From an uncultured Bacteroidota bacterium (GTDB lineage: Bacteria > Bacteroidota > Bacteroidia > Chitinophagales > Chitinophagaceae), in NCBI GenBank assembly GCA_902826165.1, contig CADEDV010000001.1:1-64000 (forward strand): a stretch of 64,000 nucleotides of DNA. The letters run 5' to 3'. How positions within the stretch are numbered: position 1 is the stretch's first letter; every line of letters starts with the position of its first letter. Position numbers and translations under genes: made by a program. Below the pieces are notes generated by a model, which was not told the origin of the DNA, made no database searches, and saw nothing but the letters and a program-made list of their open reading frames with translations. Of this stretch, positions 38,001 to 46,625 are shown in pieces.

Positions 38001-38356
38001 CTGTTTTGATCAATGATGGAAAAATGAATTTTGAAGTGCGACCTTTACCCTGGGAAGCCCAATTGACTACGTATAGAACTGCTACAATATTGGATATTAA
38101 TAAAGACAATTTACCCGATGTTATTCTGGGGGGTAATTATTATTCAAGTAATATTCAAGTAGGAAGATATGACGCTGATTTTGGTTCAGTATTAATAAAC
38201 CAGGGGAGAGGGAATTTCAAGTACGAAGAACTAAATGGAATCAAGATCAAGGGAGAAATACGACATTTACAAAAAATCAGGCTGGCTTCAAACCGGGATG
38301 CCTTCATTGTAGCAAAAAATAATGATAGCCTTAAAGTGATCAGTACTATTCAATAA
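35024..38356 (+). CDS. VCBS/FG-GAP repeat lipoprotein with UnbV domain, B
   Basis: 1110 residues, GTG start at 35024. Signal sequence with lipobox FLTAC. Architecture is the same as the preceding protein: N-terminal VCBS repeats (DFNNDGKIDLFFASNQSQNK), an ASPIC/UnbV segment near 530-590 (KAVGAKLYIFSGAS, PVRGFQSSMEV), and more VCBS repeats. The two are tandem paralogues that could arise from a duplication; they are diverged enough that this is not recent. They are placed after SusCD and before the transporter, but a convergent gene separates them from the latter. Confidence 0.9.
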   Translation: MKKRNWNYWIGICTLFLTACTGSKEKSIPVLFDVLDHTKTGLDFSNNLSASPDFNMLKYMYFYNGAGVGAGDFNNDGKIDLFFASNQSQNKIYLNKGDLKFTDATRAAKIPDDGGWSTGVSVADVNDDGLLDVYVCRVGHFGSLQSKNQLLICKGISETGIPYYNEEAEKYGVDFSGFSTQAAFFDFDLDGDLDMYLLNHSLRYSSTFAPRNSFKGTVDSLSGDRLYRNDGGHFTDISKLAGISQTVIGYGLGIAVSDINLDGYPDIYIGNDFHENDYLYINNKKGGFDDMLDSSIMHTSQFSMGVDVADITNDGYPEIISADMLPSDPVILKSSLGVDEYSTFLTKVRNGYSIQYARNALQLNKRNGLFSEIGLYAGVYATDWSWSTLWSDFDNDGLKDLFVSNGIPKRLNDIDYINYISNDEVQSKIQSNRIGEREMNLINKFPQIKIPNRFFRNKGDASFEDIGEAIPENRDTYSNGAVYADLDNDGDIDIVVNNIDEAALLYQNKINDDKAKPAIQVLLKGPGGNNKAVGAKLYIFSGASVMSYEKFPVRGFQSSMEVPMQVSTGSGKPDSVFLVWPDNTSQRINLNSDSLQQEFAYTKGLPLFDYSLVRNYSTKESERFYDITAQAGISFLHTENTFVEFDREPLIPFMTSTEGPALATGDINKDGLEDFFIGSSKWEKSAVFEQQTDGAFKKLIQPAIDADSTYEDVDACWTDVNNDSYPDLVVASGGSEFYGQSEYLKPRVYINNGKGFFKKKEDAFPNVLVTASKVVAYDFNEDGFIDLFIGGRSVPWDYGAVPDSYLLLNDGTGKFTDVTDKFAPGLKKAGFIKDAHWIDLNNDGRKDMVLAMEWDGISVYLNNKGSFSKKNITSLKGWWNFILPCDVDNDGDIDFIAGNQGLNSRLMASDNQPVRMYFYDFDGNGKKEQILTYYLDNKELPFTNKSDLEKQLPEIKKRFLYAKDFANASLNEIFGGDKLKKAELFSANYFSNAVLINDGKMNFEVRPLPWEAQLTTYRTATILDINKDNLPDVILGGNYYSSNIQVGRYDADFGSVLINQGRGNFKYEELNGIKIKGEIRHLQKIRLASNRDAFIVAKNNDSLKVISTIQ

Positions 38357-38360
38357 GGAA

Positions 38361-39302
38361 TTAAAGTATGGGATAATAAACTTTCATTTGCACAACCTGG
38401 TCATCTGCAAAATCATATCCATCGCTGATAAATTTTTGATACGGTATTCCCATGGTGGCTAAATAGTGGTCAGTTATGAACTTTTCTAATGCAGTAAATA
38501 CTTTACCAGATTCTCCAAAAGTTCCCTGGTAGGTAGCTTCCAGTAATTTTTTTTCAAATGGCATCCTTTTGACCTCAACCGATATGTTTTCAGGTATTGC
38601 AATCTCACGGGTAATACCAATACTGGCAAATAAAGTAATGTTGTCTCCGGTTTTTTGCGAATAAAAAATACGGTTACCAGTATAGCCCATACTGTTTTTA
38701 GCAGCATAGGCTATTAAGTTTTCAAAAATTGACTTCATTGCCTGTCTTTTGTCAGCCTGCTGAACTGTTCTCCTTTCAAAAAGAAATAATGTATCAACTA
38801 CTTTCACGGGTTTTATTTCATAACCATATACTCTTTTTGAGTCTTCAATGTATTCATGAAAATCAGTAAAACTTGTTAGTGCATTTTTTATAAGATCATC
38901 CTGGCCAAACCATTTTTTAAAATAACTGCTTTTATATATAATGGAAAGGGATGTTATACTGTTTTTTGTTGTGTCGGGTAAAGCAGAAATAATGAATTGT
39001 TTTTCTTTTTTGCTATTTGAATAAATCAGTAGAGAGCTATACAGTGATTGGTCCTTAATTTGAAGCTTATATTCACCGCTATTTATTTTTTTACTGGAAG
39101 AATCAAATGAAACGGGCCCTCCAATATCAAAAGGGGCAAACCATTTTTGGAGATTTTCAGGGTTTTTGAATTGTTCGGTAACCGTTAAGATTGGCAATGG
39201 AAGATGAATGGTTTTAGTAAACTCATGCTGAAAGAAAAGTATATAGAACAAAAAAAATGTGCTCAGTAATACAACAATACCTGTAATAACCTTTCTTTTC
39301 AT
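38361..39302 (-). CDS. Membrane-anchored SRPBCC/GyrI-like protein
   Basis: 313 residues. One N-terminal membrane segment (about 6-24, ITGIVVLLSTFFLFYILFF), then about 30-160 reads like an SRPBCC lipid-binding fold (LPILTVTEQFKNPENLQKWF) and about 165-313 like a GyrI-like effector-binding fold (EATYQGTFGESGKVFTALEK). The combination is known in Bacteroidota regulators, where the two parts bind small ligands; there is no DNA-binding domain here, so the protein may sense or carry a hydrophobic molecule in the periplasm. Its stop is 4 bp from the stop of the VCBS gene. Domain calls are from memory and moderate. Confidence 0.6.
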   Translation of the reverse strand: MKRKVITGIVVLLSTFFLFYILFFQHEFTKTIHLPLPILTVTEQFKNPENLQKWFAPFDIGGPVSFDSSSKKINSGEYKLQIKDQSLYSSLLIYSNSKKEKQFIISALPDTTKNSITSLSIIYKSSYFKKWFGQDDLIKNALTSFTDFHEYIEDSKRVYGYEIKPVKVVDTLFLFERRTVQQADKRQAMKSIFENLIAYAAKNSMGYTGNRIFYSQKTGDNITLFASIGITREIAIPENISVEVKRMPFEKKLLEATYQGTFGESGKVFTALEKFITDHYLATMGIPYQKFISDGYDFADDQVVQMKVYYPIL

Positions 39303-39479
39303 CTTATGACCAGTTTTATGTCTGCAAAATATATAATTGGGGGAATTTGAAAGGGAAAATATTCAGCAAGGAACACAGAACGGGAGTAACGCTTTTTCCC
39401 AACAACAAACGTTTGCAGCCCGGCTGGCCTTTCAGTTTCGTAAAGGATAACGATAGTCTTTTTAGTATTTTACCTGTTC

Positions 39480-39489
39480 AAACGATTGC
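39480..39489 (+). promoter_or_regulatory. LacI-type operator at the SLC45-like transporter start
   Basis: AAACGATTGC followed by TTATGTC, identical to the site at SusC1. A -7-like TATTTTAC lies 6 bp upstream, and the ATG 2 bp downstream. The operator would sit at the transcription start. Confidence 0.6.
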
Positions 39490-39491
39490 TT

Positions 39492-40826
39492 ATGTCTTTG
39501 TCCAAGCCACGGTTAAGTTTCTGGCAGATCATCAATATGAATGTGGGTTTTTTTGGTATTCAATACAGCTTTGGACTACAGCAAAGTGCCGTTAATCCCA
39601 TCTATGATTTCCTGGGGGCCAAGCCGGATGAAATTCCATGGCTGAATTTGGCAGGCCCGCTAACGGGGTTACTTGTTCAACCGATCATCGGAGCCTTAAG
39701 TGATAAAACATGGCATCCAAAATTCGGAAGAAGGAAACCTTTCTTTTTTATTGGTGCCATCATGTGCAGCATTGCTTTATTCCTCTTTCCTTTTAGTTCA
39801 GAATTATGGATGGCCGCTGGTTTATTATGGATATTGGATGCGGGAAATAATACGGCTATGGAGCCCTACAGGGCTTTTGTAGCAGATAAACTGGATGTTA
39901 GCCAGCAGCCTGTGGGCTTCCAGGCACAAAGTTTTTTTACCGGTTTTGGACAAACACTGGCAAATTTTTCTTTGTTTCTTTTTCCCATGATCGTTGTAGG
40001 CTATACAGGTAAAATTCCAAACTGGGTATTTGCCTCCTTTATGCTGGGAGCAGTTTGTTCAATCGGGTCTGTGTGGTGGAGTATGAAGACAACCCCGGAA
40101 ATTCCACCGACAGAGGAAGAGTTAAGGGAAATAAAATCAAAACCGCTGAATGTTCTGAGTCCATTCATCGATGTTTTTAGTGCTATCAAAGATATGCCCA
40201 AAATAATGTGGCAGCTGGCGTTGGTCTATTTATTCCAATGGTACGCCTTGTTTTGCTACTGGCAAAACAGCTCTAAAAGTATTGCTAAGTCCGTTTACGA
40301 TGCCACACCTGATAATAAAGAACTGTATGAAAAAGCGGTAAGCCTGGCCGGCTCTGTGAATGGCTGGTATAATATTATCACTTTTCTTACAGCTTTTGCC
40401 CTGGTTGGATTTGCAAGAAAATACAGCCCCAAGTGGGTTCATTTTGTTTGCCTGGTTATTGCCGGTCTTGGATTTATTGCATTTCCTTTTATTGAAAATA
40501 GGGCATTGTTATATGTTGCTATTTCAGGTTTTGGGATCGGGTGGGCTAGTATGATGGGAATTCCCTACCTGATGGTGGTGAGTCAAATTCCAAAGGAAAG
40601 GTATGGGGTCTATATGGGGATTATCAACATGATGATCGTAATACCGATGCTGATACAAACTATGACCTTTGGCTATATCCTGAAGCATTTTTTTAATAAT
40701 GATTCCGGTAAGGCAATTTTGTTTGCAGGAATACTATTATTGATAGCGGCATTATTTACTACCCTGATCAAATTTAAAAAACCTGTTGGCGATATTGTAT
40801 TACCGGCAGCGCCTCCCGGTCATTAA
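39492..40826 (+). CDS. SLC45-like sugar:proton symporter (MFS)
   Basis: 444 residues from the ATG at 39492. Twelve membrane segments are expected. The loop KTWHPKFGRRKPFFFIGA is the loop 2-3 motif of the sucrose-transporter type (RxGRRxP). Segment AGLLWILDAGNNTAMEPYRAFVADKL is also typical of the plant-type SUC and SLC45 families. Substrate is probably sucrose or maltose-like; the fructokinase and amylosucrase that follow favour sucrose. Its stop lies 10 bp before the fructokinase ATG, so they form one operon. Confidence 0.85.
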   Translation: MSLSKPRLSFWQIINMNVGFFGIQYSFGLQQSAVNPIYDFLGAKPDEIPWLNLAGPLTGLLVQPIIGALSDKTWHPKFGRRKPFFFIGAIMCSIALFLFPFSSELWMAAGLLWILDAGNNTAMEPYRAFVADKLDVSQQPVGFQAQSFFTGFGQTLANFSLFLFPMIVVGYTGKIPNWVFASFMLGAVCSIGSVWWSMKTTPEIPPTEEELREIKSKPLNVLSPFIDVFSAIKDMPKIMWQLALVYLFQWYALFCYWQNSSKSIAKSVYDATPDNKELYEKAVSLAGSVNGWYNIITFLTAFALVGFARKYSPKWVHFVCLVIAGLGFIAFPFIENRALLYVAISGFGIGWASMMGIPYLMVVSQIPKERYGVYMGIINMMIVIPMLIQTMTFGYILKHFFNNDSGKAILFAGILLLIAALFTTLIKFKKPVGDIVLPAAPPGH

Positions 40827-40836
40827 TAGAATAGGT

Positions 40837-41790
40837 ATGAAAAAAATACTCTGCATAGGCGAAGCCCTGATTGATATGATCTGCACAGATAAAGGAAAGT
40901 CTTTATCAGCGGGAGAAAATTTCTTAAAAAAAGCTGGCGGTGCTCCAACGAATGTAGCCGCTGCGATTGCTGCTCTGGGTGGAAAGGTGGAACTTTCTGC
41001 CAAAGTAGGTAGCGATCCATTTGGTAAATACCTTATTGAGGTCATGCAGTCATTCGGCGTTTCTACCAAATGGGTGATCGAAGACGAACAACACTTTACC
41101 ACCTTTGCTTTTGTATCACTGATGGAAAACGGGGAACGGGATTTTTATTTTAACCGGGGTGCGGATGGACAACTGAACAAGCAGGAAGTAGAAAATATTG
41201 ATCTTGAAGATTTTTCAATCATTCATTTTGGTTCAGCTACCGGTTTTCTGCCAGGCCCCTTGCAAGCGGCTTACCAGGCTTTATTACAAAAAGCATTACA
41301 ACAGAATATCTTTATCAGTTTTGACCCGAATTATCGTCATTTACTTTTCAAAAATGATACACAATCTTTCATTGATCAATCCTGGGAATTTTTAACAGCC
41401 TGTCATTTCTTCAAAGTTAGTGATGAAGAAGCGTTGCTAATCACCGGGAGTAACAACCTGTCTGATGCAGCAGCCATTTTGCTTAAGAAGACAAAGGCTG
41501 TATTTGCCATCACACTCGGAAAGGAGGGAACGATGCTGGGCATTAATGGAAAGACAATGATCATTGACAGTATCCCGGTGAAACCAGTAGATACAACTGG
41601 CGCCGGCGATGCTTTTGTCGGAGCATTGCTGTACCAGCTTAATGAAAGAACAGTAGCAGAAATAAGATCATTGCCAGAAGGAAATTGGAAAAAGATCATT
41701 CAGAATGGCAACAAGGCCGGGGCAAGAACCTGTGAATACCTTGGAGCCATGGAAGCATTCAAGCACCTGAGCAGCGATATATTTAAATAG
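40837..41790 (+). CDS. Fructokinase (PfkB family)
   Basis: 317 residues from the ATG at 40837; the longer frame to 40786 overlaps the transporter. PfkB signature 1 GGAPTNVAAAIAALGG (about 35-50), the FDPNYR motif of fructokinases near 170, and the ATP-site DTTGAGDAFVGALLYQL near 250. The enzyme makes fructose-6-phosphate from fructose. It sits between a sucrose-type transporter and an amylosucrase, which releases fructose, so the assignment is well supported by context. Confidence 0.9.
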   Translation: MKKILCIGEALIDMICTDKGKSLSAGENFLKKAGGAPTNVAAAIAALGGKVELSAKVGSDPFGKYLIEVMQSFGVSTKWVIEDEQHFTTFAFVSLMENGERDFYFNRGADGQLNKQEVENIDLEDFSIIHFGSATGFLPGPLQAAYQALLQKALQQNIFISFDPNYRHLLFKNDTQSFIDQSWEFLTACHFFKVSDEEALLITGSNNLSDAAAILLKKTKAVFAITLGKEGTMLGINGKTMIIDSIPVKPVDTTGAGDAFVGALLYQLNERTVAEIRSLPEGNWKKIIQNGNKAGARTCEYLGAMEAFKHLSSDIFK

Positions 41791-41798
41791 AAAACGAA

Positions 41799-43745
41799 GT
41801 GTATAATCATTCCTTACATCAGCAGATCAACCAGGCCATCCAGCAACAGAAAATTGATATTGCCGGCAGGGATAATTTATTTTTTACCCGGTTTATTGCG
41901 AATGCCACAGCTATTGATGCACTCTTTCATGAGATATATGGGAAGCACCCCCGGCAGGAAGAATTTTTTAACCAGCTGATCAACCTTATCGCAGCATCTT
42001 ATACCTGCAGGCCAACTATACTTAAACAACGGGATGAAGAAAAGGAAATAAAAGGAAACTGGTTCCTGAGCAATGAAATAACCGGGATGAGTTTATATGT
42101 AGATCGTTTTTGCGGTAACATAAAAAACCTGGGTAATAAGCTGGAATATTTTAAAGAACTCGGGGTGAATTTTCTTCACCTGATGCCGGTGTTTGAAAGC
42201 CCGGAAGGAGAAAGTGATGGCGGGTATGCTGTTTCGGATTTCAGAAAAGTTGATAAGCGATTTGGTACACTAAAAGATCTTCAACAACTGCAGGGGCAAA
42301 TGCAAAAAGAAGGAATGTACCTGATGCTGGATATTGTACTCAATCATACTTCTCACCATCACGAATGGGCGAAGAAAGCTAAAGCGGGAGATAAAAAATA
42401 CCAGGATTATTTTTATACCTACCCGGACCGGAGTTTACCGGACCAGTTTGACCGTACGATGCCCGAGATATTCCCGGAAAGTTCTCCCGGCAGTTTTACC
42501 TGGAATGAAGAGATGAAAAAATGGGTAATGACCGTTTTTCATAATTACCAATGGGATCTGAATTATACTAACCCGGCAGTCTTCCTTGAAATGCTGGATA
42601 CGATCTTTTTCTATGCGAACCTCGGGGTGGATATACTCCGCATTGATGCCCCCGCTTTTATCTGGAAACAGTTAGGGACTACCTGCCAGAATTTGCCACA
42701 GGCACATAGTTTACTGCGGCTGATCAAGCAATCCGTACAAGTGGCAGCACCGGGTATGGCATTATTAGGAGAAGCAATCGTGGCACCCAAGGAGATCATG
42801 AAATATTTTGGTACCGGTTTATATACAGCCAAAGAATGTGATTTTGCATACAATGCCACGCATATGGCTTTGCAATGGGATGCATTAGCTACAGCTGATA
42901 TACGGGTCATGCTGGCAGCACAGCATGAGATTTTACAAAAACCGTATGGAACATCCTGGATCACTTATACCCGTTGCCATGATGATATTGGTTTGGGCTA
43001 TGATGATTATATGATCCGTAATGCCGGGTTTGAACCGTTTGAGCACCGTCGTTTTTTGAAAGATTATTATGCGGGATATTATTATGATTCCCCGGCGAAA
43101 GGGGCGTTGTTCTCTGTGAATCCAAAGACCAATGATGCCCGTATCAGCGGATCGCTGGCCTCTTTATGCGGATTGGAAAAAGCTATCGAACAACACAATG
43201 AAGAAGCGATTGATTATGCTGTGAGAAAAATATTATTGATGCAGGCACACAGTTTTTTCCTTGGCGGGGTGCCGATGATTTTTTATGGGGATGAGGTGGG
43301 TTATACCAATGATTATTCCTATTTAAATGATCCCGGCAAAAGCTATGACAACCGCTGGATGCACCGCCCTGTAATTGACTGGGATAAGAATAAAAAAAGA
43401 AATGAAGCAGGGACCGTAGAGCAGAAAGTATTTTCCGGTACCCGGAAACTAATTGAAGTAAGAAAAAAAATATTCGCAGTGGGGGATTATAAGAATCTTA
43501 CCTGGTTAACTCCTCATAATATTCATATCGCCGGTTACCTGCGGACTTTTGAAGACCAGAAATTTTATTGCCTTTTTAATTTCAGGGATAAGCACTCCTA
43601 CCTTACGTGGTTTGCATTTAAACAACATGGCGCCGGGCCCAACTCGTTGTATGATCACTGGCAGGATAAGGAATTGCTAGTTGGGCATGATCATGAATAC
43701 CTGGTGATGGAGCCGTACCAGTTCCTGTTGCTGGAAGTAAGATAA
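41799..43745 (+). CDS. Amylosucrase (GH13 subfamily 4 type)
   Basis: 648 residues, GTG start at 41799, no signal peptide, so cytoplasmic. The length and motif positions match amylosucrase: VDILRIDAPAFIWKQLGT (nucleophile Asp near 282), LLGEAIVAPKE (acid/base Glu near 323), RCHDDIG (third Asp near 391), and the conserved FHNYQWDLNYTNPAVF. In Neisseria polysaccharea these sit at 286, 328 and 393 (from memory). The enzyme splits sucrose into fructose and transfers the glucose to an alpha-1,4-glucan. It is 8 bp after fructokinase, in one operon. Sucrose hydrolase of the same subfamily is the main alternative. Confidence 0.88.
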   Translation: MYNHSLHQQINQAIQQQKIDIAGRDNLFFTRFIANATAIDALFHEIYGKHPRQEEFFNQLINLIAASYTCRPTILKQRDEEKEIKGNWFLSNEITGMSLYVDRFCGNIKNLGNKLEYFKELGVNFLHLMPVFESPEGESDGGYAVSDFRKVDKRFGTLKDLQQLQGQMQKEGMYLMLDIVLNHTSHHHEWAKKAKAGDKKYQDYFYTYPDRSLPDQFDRTMPEIFPESSPGSFTWNEEMKKWVMTVFHNYQWDLNYTNPAVFLEMLDTIFFYANLGVDILRIDAPAFIWKQLGTTCQNLPQAHSLLRLIKQSVQVAAPGMALLGEAIVAPKEIMKYFGTGLYTAKECDFAYNATHMALQWDALATADIRVMLAAQHEILQKPYGTSWITYTRCHDDIGLGYDDYMIRNAGFEPFEHRRFLKDYYAGYYYDSPAKGALFSVNPKTNDARISGSLASLCGLEKAIEQHNEEAIDYAVRKILLMQAHSFFLGGVPMIFYGDEVGYTNDYSYLNDPGKSYDNRWMHRPVIDWDKNKKRNEAGTVEQKVFSGTRKLIEVRKKIFAVGDYKNLTWLTPHNIHIAGYLRTFEDQKFYCLFNFRDKHSYLTWFAFKQHGAGPNSLYDHWQDKELLVGHDHEYLVMEPYQFLLLEVR

Positions 43746-43747
43746 TT

Positions 43748-45238
43748 TCAGAAAAAAGAGCCATATTTTTTTACCAGGGCCAGTAATACACCATTCGTCC
43801 AGCCAAAGCCATCTTGTCCTTCGTATTCACCACCACCGGCTTCAAGGTGGGTATCAACAACATTATATTTTTCCATGAGCTTACCGGTTCGTTCGAAAAC
43901 TGCCGTGTTTAATTTGATCCATCGCTCAGCTATTTCTTTTGCCAGCGCCGTGTGACCATAGTATTCCAGCCCGGTAATGGTCATCCAGTGTAAAGGTGCC
44001 CAGCCATTCGGGGCGTCCCATTGCTGGCCGGTTGTTGTCAATGTACTGATCAATCCCCCGGCCTGCAGAAATTTTTCTTTTATAATTGCTGCAACGGCAT
44101 CTGCCTGTTGCTGCGTGGCTATTTTTAAAAACAACGGGGTAGTCCCCGCCAATGAATAGCAGCTCTTCTGCTGATCAGTAATAAAATCATAGTCGAAGTA
44201 AAAACCGGCATCCGGGTTCCAGCAAAAATGCTGGATAGCCTTTTTTCTTTTCTCAGCGGTTTTCCTGAAATGAATTGCTTTTTCATGTTCCTCTTTTATA
44301 GAATAAGTATCCGAAAGCAGTTGTTCCAGGTGAAATAAAAGACAATTCAGGTCAACAGGAATGATAGCTGTGGTATGAATGGAAGAAAATTCATTTTCAT
44401 TTTTGAACCAGCGGCAACTGAAATCCCAGCCTGATTCAGCCCCGGCTCTTAAATGACGGAAGATGTTGCCAGGTTCCTGTTCAGATTGATGTGCCAGCTC
44501 TACATCCTCCCGGTACGATTCGGGCCGGGCTGTATCATTGTTATCCCAATAACGATTCATGATATCCCCATTTTTCATTCGGACAACATGTTGAGCAGAT
44601 GGCTTGCTGTCAGTCAATTCATCAGTTCCTTTCATCCAGAAATTATATTCCTTTTCCAGTTGTGGTAAATAATCAGTCAATATAATATTCCCTTTTATAC
44701 CAGCCAGCAGTCTAACCATGAGTGAATAAAAAGGGGGTTGGGAACGGCCAATGAAATACTGCCGGTTGCCATTGGGGATATAGCCCAGTGTATCGACGAG
44801 GTAAGAAAAATTCTTTACCATGTTTTCAAGCATTTCATTTTTACCGGAGGCTTTCAGACCTAACATCGTAAAATAGCTGTCCCAGTAATAGATTTCACCA
44901 AAGCGGCCACCGGGAACGATATAAGGATAGGGAAGGGGAATGAGTGACCCGGCTTCTTTATCCGGGTTCCTGGTCAGGACCGGCCAGAGTGCTTCAATAT
45001 TTTCTTCCACTGTTTTACTGGTATCACTACTATAGTGAGTGGAATGGGGAACAGGCAGTTCAAAATACAGCAGTACAAATTCTTTCAGATCAAATCCGGC
45101 CTGGTCTTTTTGAGATAAATAAGCAGCATTTATTGTTTGTAGTTCACATTTCGGCAGGCAGTCAACAAATGTTTTTCCATCGGGAAATACCTGTTGCAGT
45201 TGCACATCTTCAAACAGAGGATACATTGTAAGCGTCAT
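43748..45238 (-). CDS. Cytoplasmic trehalase GH37
   Basis: 496 residues. Both GH37 signatures are present: PGGRFGEIYYWDSYF (109-123) and QWDAPNGWAP (406-415). The C-terminal GGGEYEGQDGFGWTNG is also typical. There is no signal peptide, so it acts inside the cell on imported trehalose, giving two glucose. It is followed (in the minus direction) by nothing on this strand and ends 2 bp from the amylosucrase stop. It is 11 bp after the MFS gene at 45250, so the two are probably co-transcribed. Confidence 0.95.
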   Translation of the reverse strand: MTLTMYPLFEDVQLQQVFPDGKTFVDCLPKCELQTINAAYLSQKDQAGFDLKEFVLLYFELPVPHSTHYSSDTSKTVEENIEALWPVLTRNPDKEAGSLIPLPYPYIVPGGRFGEIYYWDSYFTMLGLKASGKNEMLENMVKNFSYLVDTLGYIPNGNRQYFIGRSQPPFYSLMVRLLAGIKGNIILTDYLPQLEKEYNFWMKGTDELTDSKPSAQHVVRMKNGDIMNRYWDNNDTARPESYREDVELAHQSEQEPGNIFRHLRAGAESGWDFSCRWFKNENEFSSIHTTAIIPVDLNCLLFHLEQLLSDTYSIKEEHEKAIHFRKTAEKRKKAIQHFCWNPDAGFYFDYDFITDQQKSCYSLAGTTPLFLKIATQQQADAVAAIIKEKFLQAGGLISTLTTTGQQWDAPNGWAPLHWMTITGLEYYGHTALAKEIAERWIKLNTAVFERTGKLMEKYNVVDTHLEAGGGEYEGQDGFGWTNGVLLALVKKYGSFF

Positions 45239-45249
45239 TTTCCGGTAAA

Positions 45250-46506
45250 TTAATGTTGGGAAGTTGCTGGTGCTGACTTAGGTTGTATTTTTTTGAAGAT
45301 AAAAAGTAAAATAACAAGAACAGCAATCGGGATCAGTGAGAAATAGAAAGCTGTTTGCCCTCCATATGCCCCGAAAATATGCCCGGTAATAATTGATCCA
45401 GTTGTACCACCTAATGCGGAGAAGACAACGATCAGACCGGACATTGAGCCATGCTTGTGTGCAGGAAGGTTACTCAGGATGACAGAGTTGATGGCCGGGT
45501 AAACAGGTGCCAGGAACAGACCGATCAATGGGAAGGCATAAGCTACCAGGGGGATATCGCTAAGTGTAGTAACAGGGGAACCCGAAATATCTTTTGTAAG
45601 CGGAACGGTAATGATCACCAGGATAGCTGCCAGGAGCAGGCAACCTGATAAAACAAATAACCAATCAAACTTTTTTAATAATAAACCGGCCAGGAACCTG
45701 CCCAATGCAATAGAGGCAGACAGGATACTTGCCATCTGGATGCTGAGACTGGTTGACAATTGTAATACATCTTTATTGAATGTAGGCAACCAGCTCATAA
45801 TGCTTTGCTCGATCAGTACATAAAAGAAGGCACAGAATATAAAAACGATCACTAACGGGAGAATAATAAGCTTTAGCATACCCAGGAAATCGTCACCGAG
45901 TGTTTTTGATTCTGCTAAATCGGCTTTTTTAACCGATGATTCATCGAGTTTGGTGGAGGATAATAATAGAAATGCAAGCAAAGACATACCTGCCAGTATA
46001 TAATAAACATTGAACCAGGCGGTGGATCGAGGGTTGTCATTATCTACAAAAGCCCCAAAAATGAAATAACCTGCCAGTACACCGATCATAAAGAATGATT
46101 CGAGAAAACTCATCAGGCTTAAATGTTCCTTTTTATCTTTTGTAATGATACCCAGCGTGGCAAACACACTTACTTTGATCAGGGCAAAGCTGATACCAAC
46201 GGTGGCAAATAATAATTTTGTCATCAGGAAGCTTCCGGCAGAAGGCATAATGAAGCACATAATTGCAACCAGCATCAATGCGATTTGCATCGCTTTTTTA
46301 TAGCCTATCCTTACGATATAGGATGCCACCAGGAAAGAAGTAATGGCTATGCTCAGATCTTTGAAGGCTTCTAAAATACTGGCAGACCCTTTTGAGATAT
46401 CAAAATTATTTTGCACTTGCAGAATGACAGTACCAACACTGTTCAGCAGGATGGCAAAAACAAAATAATTCAGGAAAAGTGATAATTTGATCTTAAAGGA
46501 GGACAT
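45250..46506 (-). CDS. MFS transporter, probable trehalose or glucose uptake
   Basis: 418 residues, twelve hydrophobic segments. The pattern GTTGSIITGHIFGAYGG and the N-terminal LSLFLNYFVFAILLNSVGTV belong to the FucP/TsgA-like MFS group. The substrate is inferred to be trehalose, because a cytoplasmic trehalase follows 11 bp later and both lie behind a LacI-type operator. The site ends 3 bp before the ATG at 46506. Trehalose import would need this or another carrier. Confidence 0.8.
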   Translation of the reverse strand: MSSFKIKLSLFLNYFVFAILLNSVGTVILQVQNNFDISKGSASILEAFKDLSIAITSFLVASYIVRIGYKKAMQIALMLVAIMCFIMPSAGSFLMTKLLFATVGISFALIKVSVFATLGIITKDKKEHLSLMSFLESFFMIGVLAGYFIFGAFVDNDNPRSTAWFNVYYILAGMSLLAFLLLSSTKLDESSVKKADLAESKTLGDDFLGMLKLIILPLVIVFIFCAFFYVLIEQSIMSWLPTFNKDVLQLSTSLSIQMASILSASIALGRFLAGLLLKKFDWLFVLSGCLLLAAILVIITVPLTKDISGSPVTTLSDIPLVAYAFPLIGLFLAPVYPAINSVILSNLPAHKHGSMSGLIVVFSALGGTTGSIITGHIFGAYGGQTAFYFSLIPIAVLVILLFIFKKIQPKSAPATSQH

Positions 46507-46509
46507 GTG

Positions 46510-46519
46510 GCAATCGTTT
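46510..46519 (-). promoter_or_regulatory. LacI-type operator at the MFS/trehalase start
   Basis: Minus-strand AAACGATTGC, 3 bp before the ATG (CACATG). A -7-like TATTTTAC lies 4 bp upstream on the same strand, as at the 39492 transporter. Confidence 0.6.
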
Positions 46520-46570
46520 GGTAGTAAAATAAGCTACCTCAAAAGAACAACAAGTAAGTCCATGAAACTA

Positions 46571-46582
46571 TAACGTTTGCGG
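46571..46582 (-). promoter_or_regulatory. Second LacI-type site upstream of the MFS/trehalase operon
   Basis: Minus-strand CCGCAAACGTTA, a half-symmetric form of the LacI-1 operator (CCGCAAATGTTTGCGG), about 65 bp upstream of the MFS ATG. May allow a looped repressor complex with the site at 46510. Confidence 0.4.
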
Positions 46583-46625
46583 TGTAAAAAACGGAGATTT
46601 TGTGAACTAAAAGCCACTGCATTTC

